DNA from: Pontibacter indicus
GTDB taxonomy: Bacteria; Bacteroidota; Bacteroidia; Cytophagales; Hymenobacteraceae
NCBI RefSeq assembly: GCF_900156345.1
Contig: NZ_FTPP01000001.1
Location: 186,001-250,000, forward strand
Reading direction: 5' to 3'
DNA length: 64,000 nt
Shown here: positions 16,868 to 26,703 of the stretch, one piece after another
Layout of the letters: every line of letters starts with the position of its first letter
How positions within the stretch are numbered: the stretch's first letter is position 1
Notes under the pieces: model-generated
What the model saw: only the letters and a program-made list of their open reading frames with translations
Databases searched by the model: none
Told to the model about the DNA's origin: nothing
Made by a program: the position numbers and the translations under genes

Positions 16868-17911
16868 ATGACAGCGACCCTGACACAGGGTGCCTTCTCT
16901 GAAAAATTCAGGGCCATGCACCCTTTTGCACAAACCGGAGAGATTGCCGCCCTGCAGGAGGTTGTGGAAGAGATCCGGGAACTGAAGCGTGAGAAGAACG
17001 CAGTGATTTTGTCCCACTTTTACATGTCGCCCGAGTTGCAGGTGCACCACCAGGATGGAGGCATCGCCGATTTTGTGGGAGACTCGCTTGGCCTGAGCGT
17101 GGCTGCTAAAGGCGTGGAGGCCGACAACATCATTTTTTGCGGTGTGAAGTTCATGGCCGAGACAGCCAAGATCCTGAACCCGGCCAAACAGGTGCTGCTG
17201 CCGAGTTTTGAGGCAGGCTGCTCGCTGGCCGAGAGCATCACGGGGGCCGATGTGCGTAAGCTCAAGGCGCAGTACCCGGGCGTGCCGGTGGTAGCCTACA
17301 TCAACACCTACGCTGAGACCAAAGCCGAAGCCGACATCTGCTGCACCTCCCGCAATGCCCTAGACATCGCCCGTTCCTTCGACTCCGACCGTCTGATCTT
17401 CCTGCCCGACCTCTTCATGGGCCGCAACCTGCAGACCCGCATCAAAGCCGAAACGGGCAAAGAACTGATTCTGTGGGAAGGCAAATGCGAGGTGCACGAG
17501 CAGTTCACGCCGCAGCGCATCAACGGACTCAAAATGATGTACCCCGAGGCGCAGGTGTTGGTGCACTGGGAGGTGCCCGACGACACAGTAGCCGACGCCC
17601 TGACGGGTGCTGGTGGTGTGGTAGGCAGTACATCCGACATTCTTCGTTTTGTAGGCGAGAGCAAATCGCGTCAGTTCATACTGGGCTCGGAGTGCGACCT
17701 GGGCGCCACCCTGCGCGGCATGTACCCGGAAAAAGAATTCATCGTGCCCTGCATCAAATGTCCGCACATGAAACAGATCACGATCCAGCGCACCCTGCAG
17801 GCCCTACGGGCCATTGGCACCGAATCGGAGCGCCTCTTTAGGGTAGATTTAGAAGAGGACATTCGTGAAAAAGCGCTTTTGCCGATCGAACGGATGCTGA
17901 CCTTTTCATAG
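16868..17911 (+). CDS. nadA: Quinolinate synthase
   Basis: A 347-residue [4Fe-4S] enzyme that condenses iminoaspartate with dihydroxyacetone phosphate to quinolinate for NAD synthesis. Cluster cysteines are evident in IIFCGVKFMAETAKIL (C91), LWEGKCEVHEQF and FIVPCIKCPHMKQI; substrate motifs include ILSHFYMSPELQVHHQDG and GDSLGLSVAA. The length matches the long (about 340-350) NadA type. It is 18 bp downstream of the Rrf2 regulator; the next gene is nadB. An oxygen-sensitive cluster enzyme next to an Fe-S sensor makes shared control plausible. Confidence 0.97.
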   Translation: MTATLTQGAFSEKFRAMHPFAQTGEIAALQEVVEEIRELKREKNAVILSHFYMSPELQVHHQDGGIADFVGDSLGLSVAAKGVEADNIIFCGVKFMAETAKILNPAKQVLLPSFEAGCSLAESITGADVRKLKAQYPGVPVVAYINTYAETKAEADICCTSRNALDIARSFDSDRLIFLPDLFMGRNLQTRIKAETGKELILWEGKCEVHEQFTPQRINGLKMMYPEAQVLVHWEVPDDTVADALTGAGGVVGSTSDILRFVGESKSRQFILGSECDLGATLRGMYPEKEFIVPCIKCPHMKQITIQRTLQALRAIGTESERLFRVDLEEDIREKALLPIERMLTFS

Positions 17912-17974
17912 GAAAAGGAAGCTAGTCAGTCAAGCAAGGTGATTGAAGTGATAAGTCTACTTTCAACAAAGCTT

Positions 17975-18004
17975 CTTTTGTCCTTTGTCAAAATATCCTT
18001 TGTC
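17975..18004. repeat. Short repeat TCCTTTGTC twice before nadB
   Basis: CTTTTGTCCTTTGTC (17975-17989) is followed by a second TCCTTTGTC (17996-18004). The same CTTTTGTCCTTTG word forms the right arm of the inverted repeat at 3685-3742. It lies 10-40 bp before the nadB start. Confidence 0.5.
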
Positions 18005-18014
18005 CAATTAAAAA

Positions 18015-19625
18015 ATGAAAGCGCCAGATTTTGATTTCGTGGTGTTGGGTAGCGGTATTGCGGGACTCACCTTTGCCCTGCAGGCCGCTGCCCATGGCCG
18101 CGTGCTGGTGCTCTGCAAAGGCAGTCTTTCTGAAACCAACACGGCCTATGCGCAGGGAGGCATCGCCGCTGTGCTCGACCCCACCGACTCTTTCGAAAAG
18201 CACGTGCAGGACACGCTCGAGGCAGGGGCTGGGCTATGCGACGAAACGGCTGTGCGCTTCATGGTACAAAACGCGCCTGCCTCTATTCAGTGGCTGCAAG
18301 GTATAGCCGTTGGTTTTGACGAAAATGAATCAGGCAATCTGGCACTGGGCCTGGAAGGAGGCCACAGCCATCACCGCATTGTGCATGTAAAAGACCACAC
18401 GGGGTGCAGCATACAGCAGGCTTTGGAGTCGGCTGTGCGGCGGCACCCGAACATCTCCGTGCAGGAACATCAGATGGGTATAGAACTGCTCACGGATACC
18501 AGCAAGTCAGGTACGTTTTGCTATGGCGTACAGGTGCTGGATCTGCACACACAGGAGTTTCGGTCTATACCTGCGCATGCGGTGGTGCTGGCCACCGGCG
18601 GCTCCGGACAGGTATACCAATATACCACTAACCCAGGTATAGCCACCGGCGATGGACTGGCCATGGCAGCACGGGCGGGAGCCGAAATCCGAAACATGGA
18701 GTTCTTCCAGTTCCATCCAACTGCTTTGTACCAACCAAACGGCGAGGTTTTCCTGATCAGAGAGGCGTTGCGGGGAGCGGGAGCGGAGTTGGTCTTGCCG
18801 GACGGCAGTCGGTTTATGTACCGCTACCATCCGCTGGGTTCGCTGGCTCCGCGTGACATTGTGGCCCGCGCCGTGCTCACCGAAATGCAGAATCACAACA
18901 GTCCTTGCCTTTACCTGGATGTGCGCCATCTGCCGGCCGGACATGTGCGAAGTAACTTTCCTTTTATTTATCATAAATGTGCCACTATTGGCATTGAGGT
19001 TGAAAAGCAGCTTATACCTGTGGTGCCGGCAGCCCACTACCAATGTGGGGGCGTGAAGACCAACCTGCACAGCCAAACTTCCATCGACAGGTTATACGCA
19101 ATCGGGGAGGTGGCTTGTACCGGTGTGCATGGGGCGAACCGACTGGCCAGCAACTCGCTGCTGGAGGGAGTGGTATTTGCGCAGCTTACAGCAGCGCATG
19201 TGGCGAGTTTAGTTTCTGGCCAATTGCCCACTATACCTGAATGTAGCTCAGGTAAAGACAGCACTGGCGCCTGGTGGCTAGGTATGGAGGCAGAGGTGGC
19301 ACTAAGTCGGGCAGCCTTGCAAAAGCTGCTTTGGGAACAGGCGGGTATTGTGCGATCTACAGTAGGTCTCCAGCACTGCCAGTCCCAAATCGAGAGGCTG
19401 CAGCGGAAGGCGCAAGGTATTGCCGAGTTGACAGGTATACAGCAAAAGGTGCAGGAGCTCCATAACCTGCTCACTGTAGCTGAGTTGATCACGCGAGCCG
19501 CGCTGGCCCGACGGGAAAGTGTAGGTGGGCATTACGTGGCAGCGGCAACTCCGGCCGAGAGCCAGGATCCCTACAAAACACTTACTGTAGATGCTCCTGA
19601 AACAGGTATACCGGCACTTTTTTGA
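18015..19625 (+). CDS. nadB: L-aspartate oxidase
   Basis: A 536-residue flavoenzyme oxidising aspartate to iminoaspartate, the substrate of NadA. The N-terminal Rossmann motif is VVLGSGIAGLTFALQAAAHG (about 9-28); other succinate dehydrogenase flavoprotein-type blocks are NTAYAQGGIAAVLDPTDS, LEGGHSHHRIVHVKDHTG, FQFHPTALYQ, PVVPAAHYQCGGVKTNLHS and GVHGANRLASNSLLEGVVF. Full length for the family. It lies 103 bp after nadA with a small repeat in the gap, so it may have its own promoter. No nadC is present nearby. Many GGTATA words occur, for example 18299-18306. Confidence 0.97.
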   Translation: MKAPDFDFVVLGSGIAGLTFALQAAAHGRVLVLCKGSLSETNTAYAQGGIAAVLDPTDSFEKHVQDTLEAGAGLCDETAVRFMVQNAPASIQWLQGIAVGFDENESGNLALGLEGGHSHHRIVHVKDHTGCSIQQALESAVRRHPNISVQEHQMGIELLTDTSKSGTFCYGVQVLDLHTQEFRSIPAHAVVLATGGSGQVYQYTTNPGIATGDGLAMAARAGAEIRNMEFFQFHPTALYQPNGEVFLIREALRGAGAELVLPDGSRFMYRYHPLGSLAPRDIVARAVLTEMQNHNSPCLYLDVRHLPAGHVRSNFPFIYHKCATIGIEVEKQLIPVVPAAHYQCGGVKTNLHSQTSIDRLYAIGEVACTGVHGANRLASNSLLEGVVFAQLTAAHVASLVSGQLPTIPECSSGKDSTGAWWLGMEAEVALSRAALQKLLWEQAGIVRSTVGLQHCQSQIERLQRKAQGIAELTGIQQKVQELHNLLTVAELITRAALARRESVGGHYVAAATPAESQDPYKTLTVDAPETGIPALF

Positions 19626-19666
19626 GAATAGTGCCGTACTGCTTATATTTAGGAAATTAAACACAC

Positions 19667-21220
19667 TTGGAAGCGTACGAGAATTCAGCTAATCAGCAAA
19701 CAGACAGCGCGTCGCGACTGAAGGCCATCATCGAAACGGCGATCGACGGCATCATCACCATCGACCGCAGAGGCATTGTGGAGTCGGTTAACCCGGCAGC
19801 TGCGAACATTTTCGGCTATCAGCCCGAAGAGATCATCGGCAACAACGTGAGCATGCTCATGCCGGAGCCCGACCATAGTTTGCACGATAAGTACCTGGAC
19901 AATTATCACCGCACGGGGGTAGGGCAGATCATCGGCAAAGGACGCGAAGTGCTGGGCAAAAAGAAAAACGGTACCGTATTCCCCTTCCTGCTCAGCATCA
20001 GTGAGGTGCACCTGCGCGACAAACAGATCTTTACGGGCATTATCCACGACATCACCGAACTCAAAAAAACGGAGGCCGCCCTGCGCGAAAGCGAGAGCCG
20101 CATCAATTCCATCATCCAGACGGCTGTAGACGGCATCATTACCATCGACACGCAGGGAGTTGTCGAGATGATCAACCCCTCGGCTTGCAAAATGTTTGGC
20201 TACGACGACTCTGAGGTGATCGGCCGCAAGATCAACATGCTGATGCCGGAGCCCGATAAGAGTTTGCACGACAACTACATGCACCACTACCACGAGACCG
20301 GCGAGAAACGCATCATCGGTATAGGCCGTGAAGTGACAGGACTTAAGAAAGACGGCACTATTTTTCCACTATACCTGAGCATCAGCGAAGTGAAGCTGGC
20401 CGACCGCAAGGTATACACTGGTTTCATACACGACATCACCCGCCAGAAAATAACAGAAGAGCGCCTGCGCCGCTATGCCGCAGAACTGGAGCGAAGCAAC
20501 CGCGAGCTGCAGGATTTTGCCTACGTATCATCGCACGACTTGCAGGAGCCGCTGCGCAAAATTCAGGCGTTCGGCGACCGGCTCAAGATAAAAGAATACG
20601 AGAACCTGAGCGAGCAAGGCAAGGACTACGTGGACCGCATGCTGAACGCGGCCAGCCGGATGCAGAACCTGATAAACGACCTGCTCACTTTCTCCCGCGT
20701 TACTTCTAAGTCCAAGCCGTTTGTGGCGACGGACCTCAACCAGATTGCCCGGGAGGTGGTCTCAGACTTGGAAATTGCCATCGAAAATGCGCACGCCAAG
20801 GTGGAGATTGGGGAGCTGCCGGTAATTCAGGCGGAGCCGACTCAGTTGCGCCAATTGCTGCAGAACCTGATCAGCAATGCCATTAAGTTCCGCAAAGACG
20901 ATGTGGCCCCAGTGGTGAAGGTATATGCCAAGGAGCTGCAGCTGAAAGCCCACATGACCTCCACGCCGGGCGATGAGCTGGTGGAGCTGCATGTGGAGGA
21001 CAACGGCATCGGATTCGAGGAGAAGTACCTGGACCGGATCTTCAACATCTTCCAGCGACTGGAAGGGCAGAAGTACGAAGGATCAGGTATAGGACTTGCC
21101 ATCTGCCGTAAAATTGCGATCCGCCACGGGGGCGATATTACTGCCAAAAGCAAACCGGGCGAGGGTACGCATTTTATTGTTACTTTAGCGAAAACTCACT
21201 TGAAGGAAGAATCAAAATGA
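19667..21220 (+). CDS. Sensor histidine kinase with two FixL-like PAS domains
   Basis: A 517-residue soluble kinase; I see no membrane segment. Two closely similar PAS units (about 18-130 and 146-258) share ETAIDGIITID, GREV and MLMPEPD...LHD motifs with FixL. The positions of the FixL heme ligand His and its Arg partner are kept in both: H73/R93 and H201/R221. A linker helix leads to the dimerisation domain with FAYVSSHDLQEPLRKIQ (H290) and an ATPase domain with NAIKFRKDD, DNGIGFEEKYLDRIF and GSGIGLAICRKI. The start is a TTG at 19667; the next ATG lies inside the first PAS, so an ATG start would destroy it. The HD motif also occurs in PAS domains without heme, so oxygen sensing is a prediction. 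First gene of a four-gene signalling run. Confidence 0.93.
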   Translation: MEAYENSANQQTDSASRLKAIIETAIDGIITIDRRGIVESVNPAAANIFGYQPEEIIGNNVSMLMPEPDHSLHDKYLDNYHRTGVGQIIGKGREVLGKKKNGTVFPFLLSISEVHLRDKQIFTGIIHDITELKKTEAALRESESRINSIIQTAVDGIITIDTQGVVEMINPSACKMFGYDDSEVIGRKINMLMPEPDKSLHDNYMHHYHETGEKRIIGIGREVTGLKKDGTIFPLYLSISEVKLADRKVYTGFIHDITRQKITEERLRRYAAELERSNRELQDFAYVSSHDLQEPLRKIQAFGDRLKIKEYENLSEQGKDYVDRMLNAASRMQNLINDLLTFSRVTSKSKPFVATDLNQIAREVVSDLEIAIENAHAKVEIGELPVIQAEPTQLRQLLQNLISNAIKFRKDDVAPVVKVYAKELQLKAHMTSTPGDELVELHVEDNGIGFEEKYLDRIFNIFQRLEGQKYEGSGIGLAICRKIAIRHGGDITAKSKPGEGTHFIVTLAKTHLKEESK

Positions 21221-21663
21221 AATCGAACAGACCTATCGTGATCCTCATTGCCGATGACGACGCCGAAGACCGCATGCTCATCAAAGAGGCCCTGGACGAG
21301 AACCGGTTGAGCAACGCCATCCAGTTTGTAGAAAATGGCGAGGAGCTGATGGACTACCTGCACAACCGCGGCAAGTTCACCGACAAGGAAAAATACCAGA
21401 CGCCCGGCCTGATCCTGCTCGACCTGAACATGCCGAAAAAAGACGGCCGCGAGGCGCTGAAAGAAATAAAAGCCGATGAGCACCTGCGCGTGCTGCCGGT
21501 GGTGGTGCTCACCACCTCCAAGGCCGAAGAAGACATCTTGCGCACCTACGACCTGGGCGTGAGCTCTTTTATCACCAAGCCGGTTACCTTCAGCTCGCTC
21601 GTGGACGTGATGCGCACCCTGAGCAAGTACTGGTTCGAAATTGTAGAACTGCCGAAACCTTAG
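21217..21663 (+). CDS. Single-domain response regulator (Rcp1-like)
   Basis: A 148-residue receiver with no output domain. The acidic pocket is IADDDAEDR, the phosphoacceptor D69 lies in LILLDLNMPKKDGREAL, and VVVLTTSKAEED and SSFITKPVTF supply the conserved Thr and Lys. The extra loop between beta-2 and beta-3 (RGKFTDKEKYQTPG) is typical of Rcp1-like receivers that pair with phytochrome or PAS kinases. ATG at 21217 overlaps the kinase stop by 4 bp, showing translational coupling and indicating that the upstream kinase phosphorylates it. It may pass phosphate on or act through protein binding. Confidence 0.95.
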   Translation: MKSNRPIVILIADDDAEDRMLIKEALDENRLSNAIQFVENGEELMDYLHNRGKFTDKEKYQTPGLILLDLNMPKKDGREALKEIKADEHLRVLPVVVLTTSKAEEDILRTYDLGVSSFITKPVTFSSLVDVMRTLSKYWFEIVELPKP

Positions 21664-21669
21664 CAAGTT

Positions 21670-21815
21670 TAGGAATTGGGGAGTTTGAGAGTTGAGGAGT
21701 TACTGAAAAAGTAAAGCGCTTTCATTCAGCTAAGACTAACCAGTATCATGAGCTTGTTAGCCTAACTCTAACCTTTTAAACTCACAAACTCCTAAACTCT
21801 CTAACTCCCAAACTC
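21670..21815. repeat. Imperfect inverted repeat of GGGAGTTTGAGAGTT type
   Basis: GGGGAGTTTGAGAGTTGAGG (about 21678-21697) is mirrored by AAACTCCTAAACTCTCTAAC and CTCCCAAACTC (about 21787-21815). A related ACTCCCAAACTCTCTAATTC stretch lies at 29753-29772 after the SusD gene. It looks like a small dispersed intergenic repeat. Confidence 0.5.
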
Positions 21816-21820
21816 AAAAT

Positions 21821-23049
21821 ATGCCTGACAGAATTCGTGTTTTGCTGGTGGATGATGATGAGGATGACTTCATCATTGCGCGGGATATTATGGACGATAT
21901 ACCGGGGCGCAACTACGTGCTCGATTGGGCGCCATCTTTCAAAGAGGCGATCGACATTATCCGGGAGCAGCGGCACCATGTATACCTGGTCGATTTCAGG
22001 CTGGGTGCGCATGACGGGTTGGAACTAATCACGCAGGCGGTGAACGAAGGTATAGCCGCCCCGTTCATTCTGCTCACAGGCCAGAGCGACCGCGAAACCG
22101 ACGAGAAAGCCATGCGGGCAGGGGCTCAGGACTACCTGGTGAAGGGCACCTTCAATCCTTATGACCTGGAGCGCTCGATCCGGTATAGCATAGAGCACGC
22201 CAAGAGTCTGGCCGAGATTCAGAAGCTGAACACCGAGCTGGAACAACGGGTGGAGGAGCGCACACAGGAACTGGCCGCGGCCATACAGAACCTGGAGAAG
22301 GCGAACCGCACGTTAAAAAAAGCACAGACCGAAATTTACAAGGCACTGCAGAAAGAGAAGGAGCTGCACGAACTTAAATCGCGCTTCGTGACCATCGCTT
22401 CGCACGAGTTCCGGACACCTTTGAGTACCGTGCTGTCGTCAGCATCACTGATCACCAAATACAAGACCGCCGAAGACGACGAAAAGCGCCTGAAGCACGT
22501 GGGCCGCATCAAGTCGGCGGTGCACAACCTGACCAACATCCTGAACGATTTCCTGTCGATCAGCCGCATGGAGGAGGGGAAAATACACAACGTACCGAGT
22601 AGCTTCGATCTGCAGAGTTTTGCGGCAGAAGTGGTCGATGAAATGCAGGGCTTCCTGAAAGAGGGACAGCGCATCGACTACCGGCACGAAGGCGACCAGC
22701 AGACCGTATACCTGGACAAGCAGCTGATGCGCAACGTGATCATCAACCTGCTCTCCAACGGCAGCAAATACTCAGGAGAGAATGACACCATCTGGTTCAA
22801 GACAGCCATCGAAGAGAATGTGGTCACACTGGACGTGCGCGACGAGGGGATCGGTATACCTGACGAAGACAAGACACACCTGTTCACGCCTTTTTTCAGG
22901 GCGCAGAACGTGACCAACATACAGGGAACCGGACTAGGGCTGAACATTGTAAAAAAATATGTAGAGATTATGGGTGGCGAGTTGCGCTATGAAAGCCAGC
23001 TGGGCCACGGCACCACATTCACCATCACTTTGCCATATACCGCACAGAT

Positions 23050-23053
<4 letters not shown>
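21821..23053 (+). CDS. Receiver-histidine kinase hybrid
   Basis: A 410-residue protein with an N-terminal receiver (about 5-120, acidic pocket LVDDDEDD, phosphoacceptor D58 in VYLVDFRLG, Lys108 in YLVKGTF), a long coiled coil (about 125-185, LEQRVEERTQELAAAIQNLE) and a kinase core. The latter has FVTIASHEFRTPLSTVLSSA (H195), NVIINLLSNGSKYS, DEGIGIPDEDKTHLFTPFFR and GTGLGLNIVKKYVEIMGG. No sensor domain or membrane span: the input is probably phosphate from an upstream kinase such as the PAS kinase encoded at 19667. The ATG follows a repeat-bearing spacer of 157 bp; the stop overlaps the next gene. Confidence 0.94.
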
Positions 23054-24111
<1,058 letters not shown>

Positions 24112-24118
24112 AACCGAT

Positions 24119-25234
24119 CTATTCTGCGGCAGGCTGGAGGAGCACATAACTTGTGCTTCTTCCGCCTGCCGCTTCTTTTCTCAAAATACCTTTCGTAATC
24201 AGATCCTGAATATCGCGGCCAGCAGTGTCTTGCGAGCATTTGGCTATTTTGGCCCATTTAGAGGTTGTAAGCTTCCCTTCAAATCCTTCCTGAAGTTTGT
24301 TTATTAGAAGACGCTGCCGCTGGTTCAATGGAGTCTCCGCATGCACATCCCAAAACCTGACGCGCAGCAGCACTGTCCCAAGTTTTTCATGCGATACCTT
24401 CAATGCATTGTACAGGCAATCCAAAAACCATTGTAACCACGGTGTAATATCCAGCGCACCTTTTTGAGTTTTCTCTAATATGCTGTAGTAAGCATTTCGC
24501 TCCAATCTAATCTGAGCGGACATGCTATAATATCGCTGAGCGCTTTGCTCAGCTCTGGCTAACTGCATGTCTGTGATGGCACGCGCAATGCGCCCGTTGC
24601 CGTCGTCGAAGGGATGTAGGGTTACAAACCACAGATGGGCTATACCTGCCTTCAGGACAGGATCGAGGTTTTGCTGCTGGTTAAACCAATCCAGGAACAA
24701 GTTCATTTCATAAGGCAAATTGTCTGCATGGGGAGCCTGGAAATGTACTCGTTCACGACCAAGCGGTCCGGATACTACCTGCATGGGTCCTTTTTCGTTG
24801 TCCCGCCATTCACCTACGAGAATTTGGTGCATACCACTGCGGCCTGTCGGGAACAGACAGGCTTGCCATGCTTTCAGACGATCTTGGGTGAGAGCCTGCT
24901 CAAAGTGCTGCGTTGCATCCAACATCATCTCTACCACGCCCTCCACGTGCCTGTCTGACGGCACCAGACCAGCTATTTCTATACCTAAGCGTCGGGCTAT
25001 GGATGAACGCACTTGTTCTGTGTCGAGGGACTCGCCTTCGATCTCGGTTGATTTGGTCACATCTTGTGTCAGTGTCTGCAGAACAGCTTCTGAGCGGGCC
25101 GTAAAGCCCAACGACTCCATCCGCCCGGCCATCAATCCTTGTAAGTAACGCACCTCGGCTAGCTTGTCCGTGAGTGCTTCAGCGTCCCATTTAAAGTTAG
25201 GCCAGTCCGGGTGATGGTATATATAGTAGCTCAT
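24119..25234 (-). CDS. Fic-family protein with DUF4172 and C-terminal winged helix
   Basis: A 371-residue Fic enzyme, expected to transfer AMP or a related group to a protein. The catalytic motif is HPFDDGNGRIAR (207-218). An N-terminal inhibitory motif S62-TEI-E66-G67 (KSTEIEGES) has the (S/T)xxxE(G/N) pattern of intramolecularly inhibited class II Fic proteins. Residues 1-90 correspond to DUF4172, and the last 80 residues (WAKIAKCSQDTAGRDIQDLI, KGILRKEAAGGRSTSYVL) form a winged helix. The start at 25234 is directly preceded by a four-box inverted repeat, suggesting that the protein controls its own gene. It converges on the receiver-CRP gene with 7 bp between stops. Confidence 0.93.
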   Translation of the reverse strand: MSYYIYHHPDWPNFKWDAEALTDKLAEVRYLQGLMAGRMESLGFTARSEAVLQTLTQDVTKSTEIEGESLDTEQVRSSIARRLGIEIAGLVPSDRHVEGVVEMMLDATQHFEQALTQDRLKAWQACLFPTGRSGMHQILVGEWRDNEKGPMQVVSGPLGRERVHFQAPHADNLPYEMNLFLDWFNQQQNLDPVLKAGIAHLWFVTLHPFDDGNGRIARAITDMQLARAEQSAQRYYSMSAQIRLERNAYYSILEKTQKGALDITPWLQWFLDCLYNALKVSHEKLGTVLLRVRFWDVHAETPLNQRQRLLINKLQEGFEGKLTTSKWAKIAKCSQDTAGRDIQDLITKGILRKEAAGGRSTSYVLLQPAAE

Positions 25235-25245
25235 CTAATAGTAAA

Positions 25246-25307
25246 TGCGGAGAATAATCGCTCCAATCTCCGCATATTTGCGGAGATTGACAAGGCTATT
25301 CTCCGCA
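25246..25307. promoter_or_regulatory. Four-box nested inverted repeat, operator of the fic gene
   Basis: Four TGCGGAGA boxes alternate in direction. The inner pair AATCTCCGCA (25265-25274) and TGCGGAGATT (25279-25288) is a perfect 10-bp palindrome around TATT; the outer pair TGCGGAGAATA (25246-25256) and TATTCTCCGCA (25297-25307) is a perfect 11-bp pair enclosing it. It begins 11 bp upstream of the fic start. Confidence 0.8.
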
Positions 25308-25355
25308 ACTTCAAAACATCCTATTCCAAACATTGACATTTCTCCTACCCAAAAA

Positions 25356-25367
25356 TGACAAAAGTCA
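25356..25367. promoter_or_regulatory. Candidate CRP/FNR-family operator before hemA
   Basis: TGACAAAAGTCA (TGA-N6-TCA, perfect dyad in the four outer bases TGAC/GTCA) ends 53 bp before the hemA ATG. It is the reverse complement of the box at 14363-14374. Confidence 0.6.
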
Positions 25368-25419
25368 TACTTTCCAATACAGGGTTTTGAGAAATTTGCA
25401 GAGTATTTGAGAGAAAGAC

Positions 25420-26682
25420 ATGCAAAATCAGTTTAAGGCCCTGACATTATCTTACAAGCAAGCACCCATCGCCATTCGTGAAGCCGTATCGCTGAACGAG
25501 ATCGGTTGCCGTAACCTGCTCGATAAGATAAGCGAGTTTACCGATGCGCAGGATGTGATGGTGCTTTCTACCTGCAACCGCACCGAGGTATATTACTCGG
25601 CTACGCAGGACCTTTCCCGCGAAATCATCAAGCTGATTGCCATTGAGAAGGGCTTTATCGCGACGAAAGAGATTACGTCTTATTTTCAGCATATTACGGA
25701 CCACGAGCAGGCTGTGCAGCACTTGTTTTATGTGTCGCTCGGACTGGAGTCGCAGGTGGTGGGCGATATGCAGATACTCAACCAGGTGAAAAAAGCTTAC
25801 CAGTGGGCGGCTGATGCTGGCATGGCCGGCACGTTCCTGCACAGGCTGATGCACACTATATTCTATACCAACAAGCAGGTGTTCAATCAGACGGCCTTCT
25901 TTGATGGTGCCGCCTCGGTATCTTACGCCACGGTGGAGCTTGTAGAGGAGCTGACTAGAGGCATGACCGATCCGCGCGTGCTGATGATCGGGGTAGGGGA
26001 GATTGGCGCCAATGTGTGCGATAATTTTGGCAAGTCGAAAATCAACAATATCACCATCGCGAACCGCACCCACCACAAGGCGCTGGAGCTGGCCCAGCAA
26101 ACCAATGCCCGTGCTATTTACTGGGAAAACGTGTGGGAAGAGATGTCGAACGCCGATGTGGTGATTTCTTCTGTGCCCGGCGATTGCTTCTTCATCGGGC
26201 AGGCGGATGTCGCAAAAATGGGTGAGAACGCACCGCAGTTTTTCGTGGACCTTTCCATGCCGCGCAGCATCGACGCCGCGATCGGCAATCTGCCAAACGC
26301 GAAGGTATACAACGTCGACAACATCCGTAACAGAGCCACCGAGGCGCTGACCATGCGCATGGCGGCTATTCCACAGGTGAAGGAGATCATTGCAGAGGCG
26401 CTGGCTGAATTTGCTGCCTGGACCCGCGAGATGGCCATGTCGCCAGCCTTGCAGCAGTTTAAGAGCCGACTGGAAGAGATTCGTCAGCAGGAGCTGGCCC
26501 GCTATACCAAAAAGCTGGGTGACGAGCAGAAAGAACTCGTGGAGGCGATCACCAAAAACATCCTCAACAAGATCGTAAAACTGCCTGCCCTGGAGTTGAA
26601 AGCAGCCTGCCAGCGTGGCGAGTCAGAGGCCTTGCTGGAAGGACTGAGCGCCCTCTTCAACCTCGAGAAGCAGGAAGCCTAG
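25420..26682 (+). CDS. hemA: Glutamyl-tRNA reductase
   Basis: A 420-residue enzyme that reduces glutamyl-tRNA to glutamate-1-semialdehyde, the first committed step of heme synthesis by the C5 route. Signatures: LSYKQAPIAIREAVSLNE at the N-terminus, the catalytic cysteine in MVLSTCNRTEVYYSA, GLESQVVGDMQILNQVKKAY, a NADPH-binding VLMIGVGEIGANVCDNFGKS, and the C-terminal dimerisation helices. Full length. No other heme gene adjoins it. The CRP/FNR-like box in its promoter ties heme supply to the same candidate regulon as the COX1-like and thioredoxin-like genes. The stop is 21 bp from the convergent gene at 26704. Confidence 0.97.
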   Translation: MQNQFKALTLSYKQAPIAIREAVSLNEIGCRNLLDKISEFTDAQDVMVLSTCNRTEVYYSATQDLSREIIKLIAIEKGFIATKEITSYFQHITDHEQAVQHLFYVSLGLESQVVGDMQILNQVKKAYQWAADAGMAGTFLHRLMHTIFYTNKQVFNQTAFFDGAASVSYATVELVEELTRGMTDPRVLMIGVGEIGANVCDNFGKSKINNITIANRTHHKALELAQQTNARAIYWENVWEEMSNADVVISSVPGDCFFIGQADVAKMGENAPQFFVDLSMPRSIDAAIGNLPNAKVYNVDNIRNRATEALTMRMAAIPQVKEIIAEALAEFAAWTREMAMSPALQQFKSRLEEIRQQELARYTKKLGDEQKELVEAITKNILNKIVKLPALELKAACQRGESEALLEGLSALFNLEKQEA

Positions 26683-26703
26683 GCTATACCTGGCAAATTG
26701 ACT

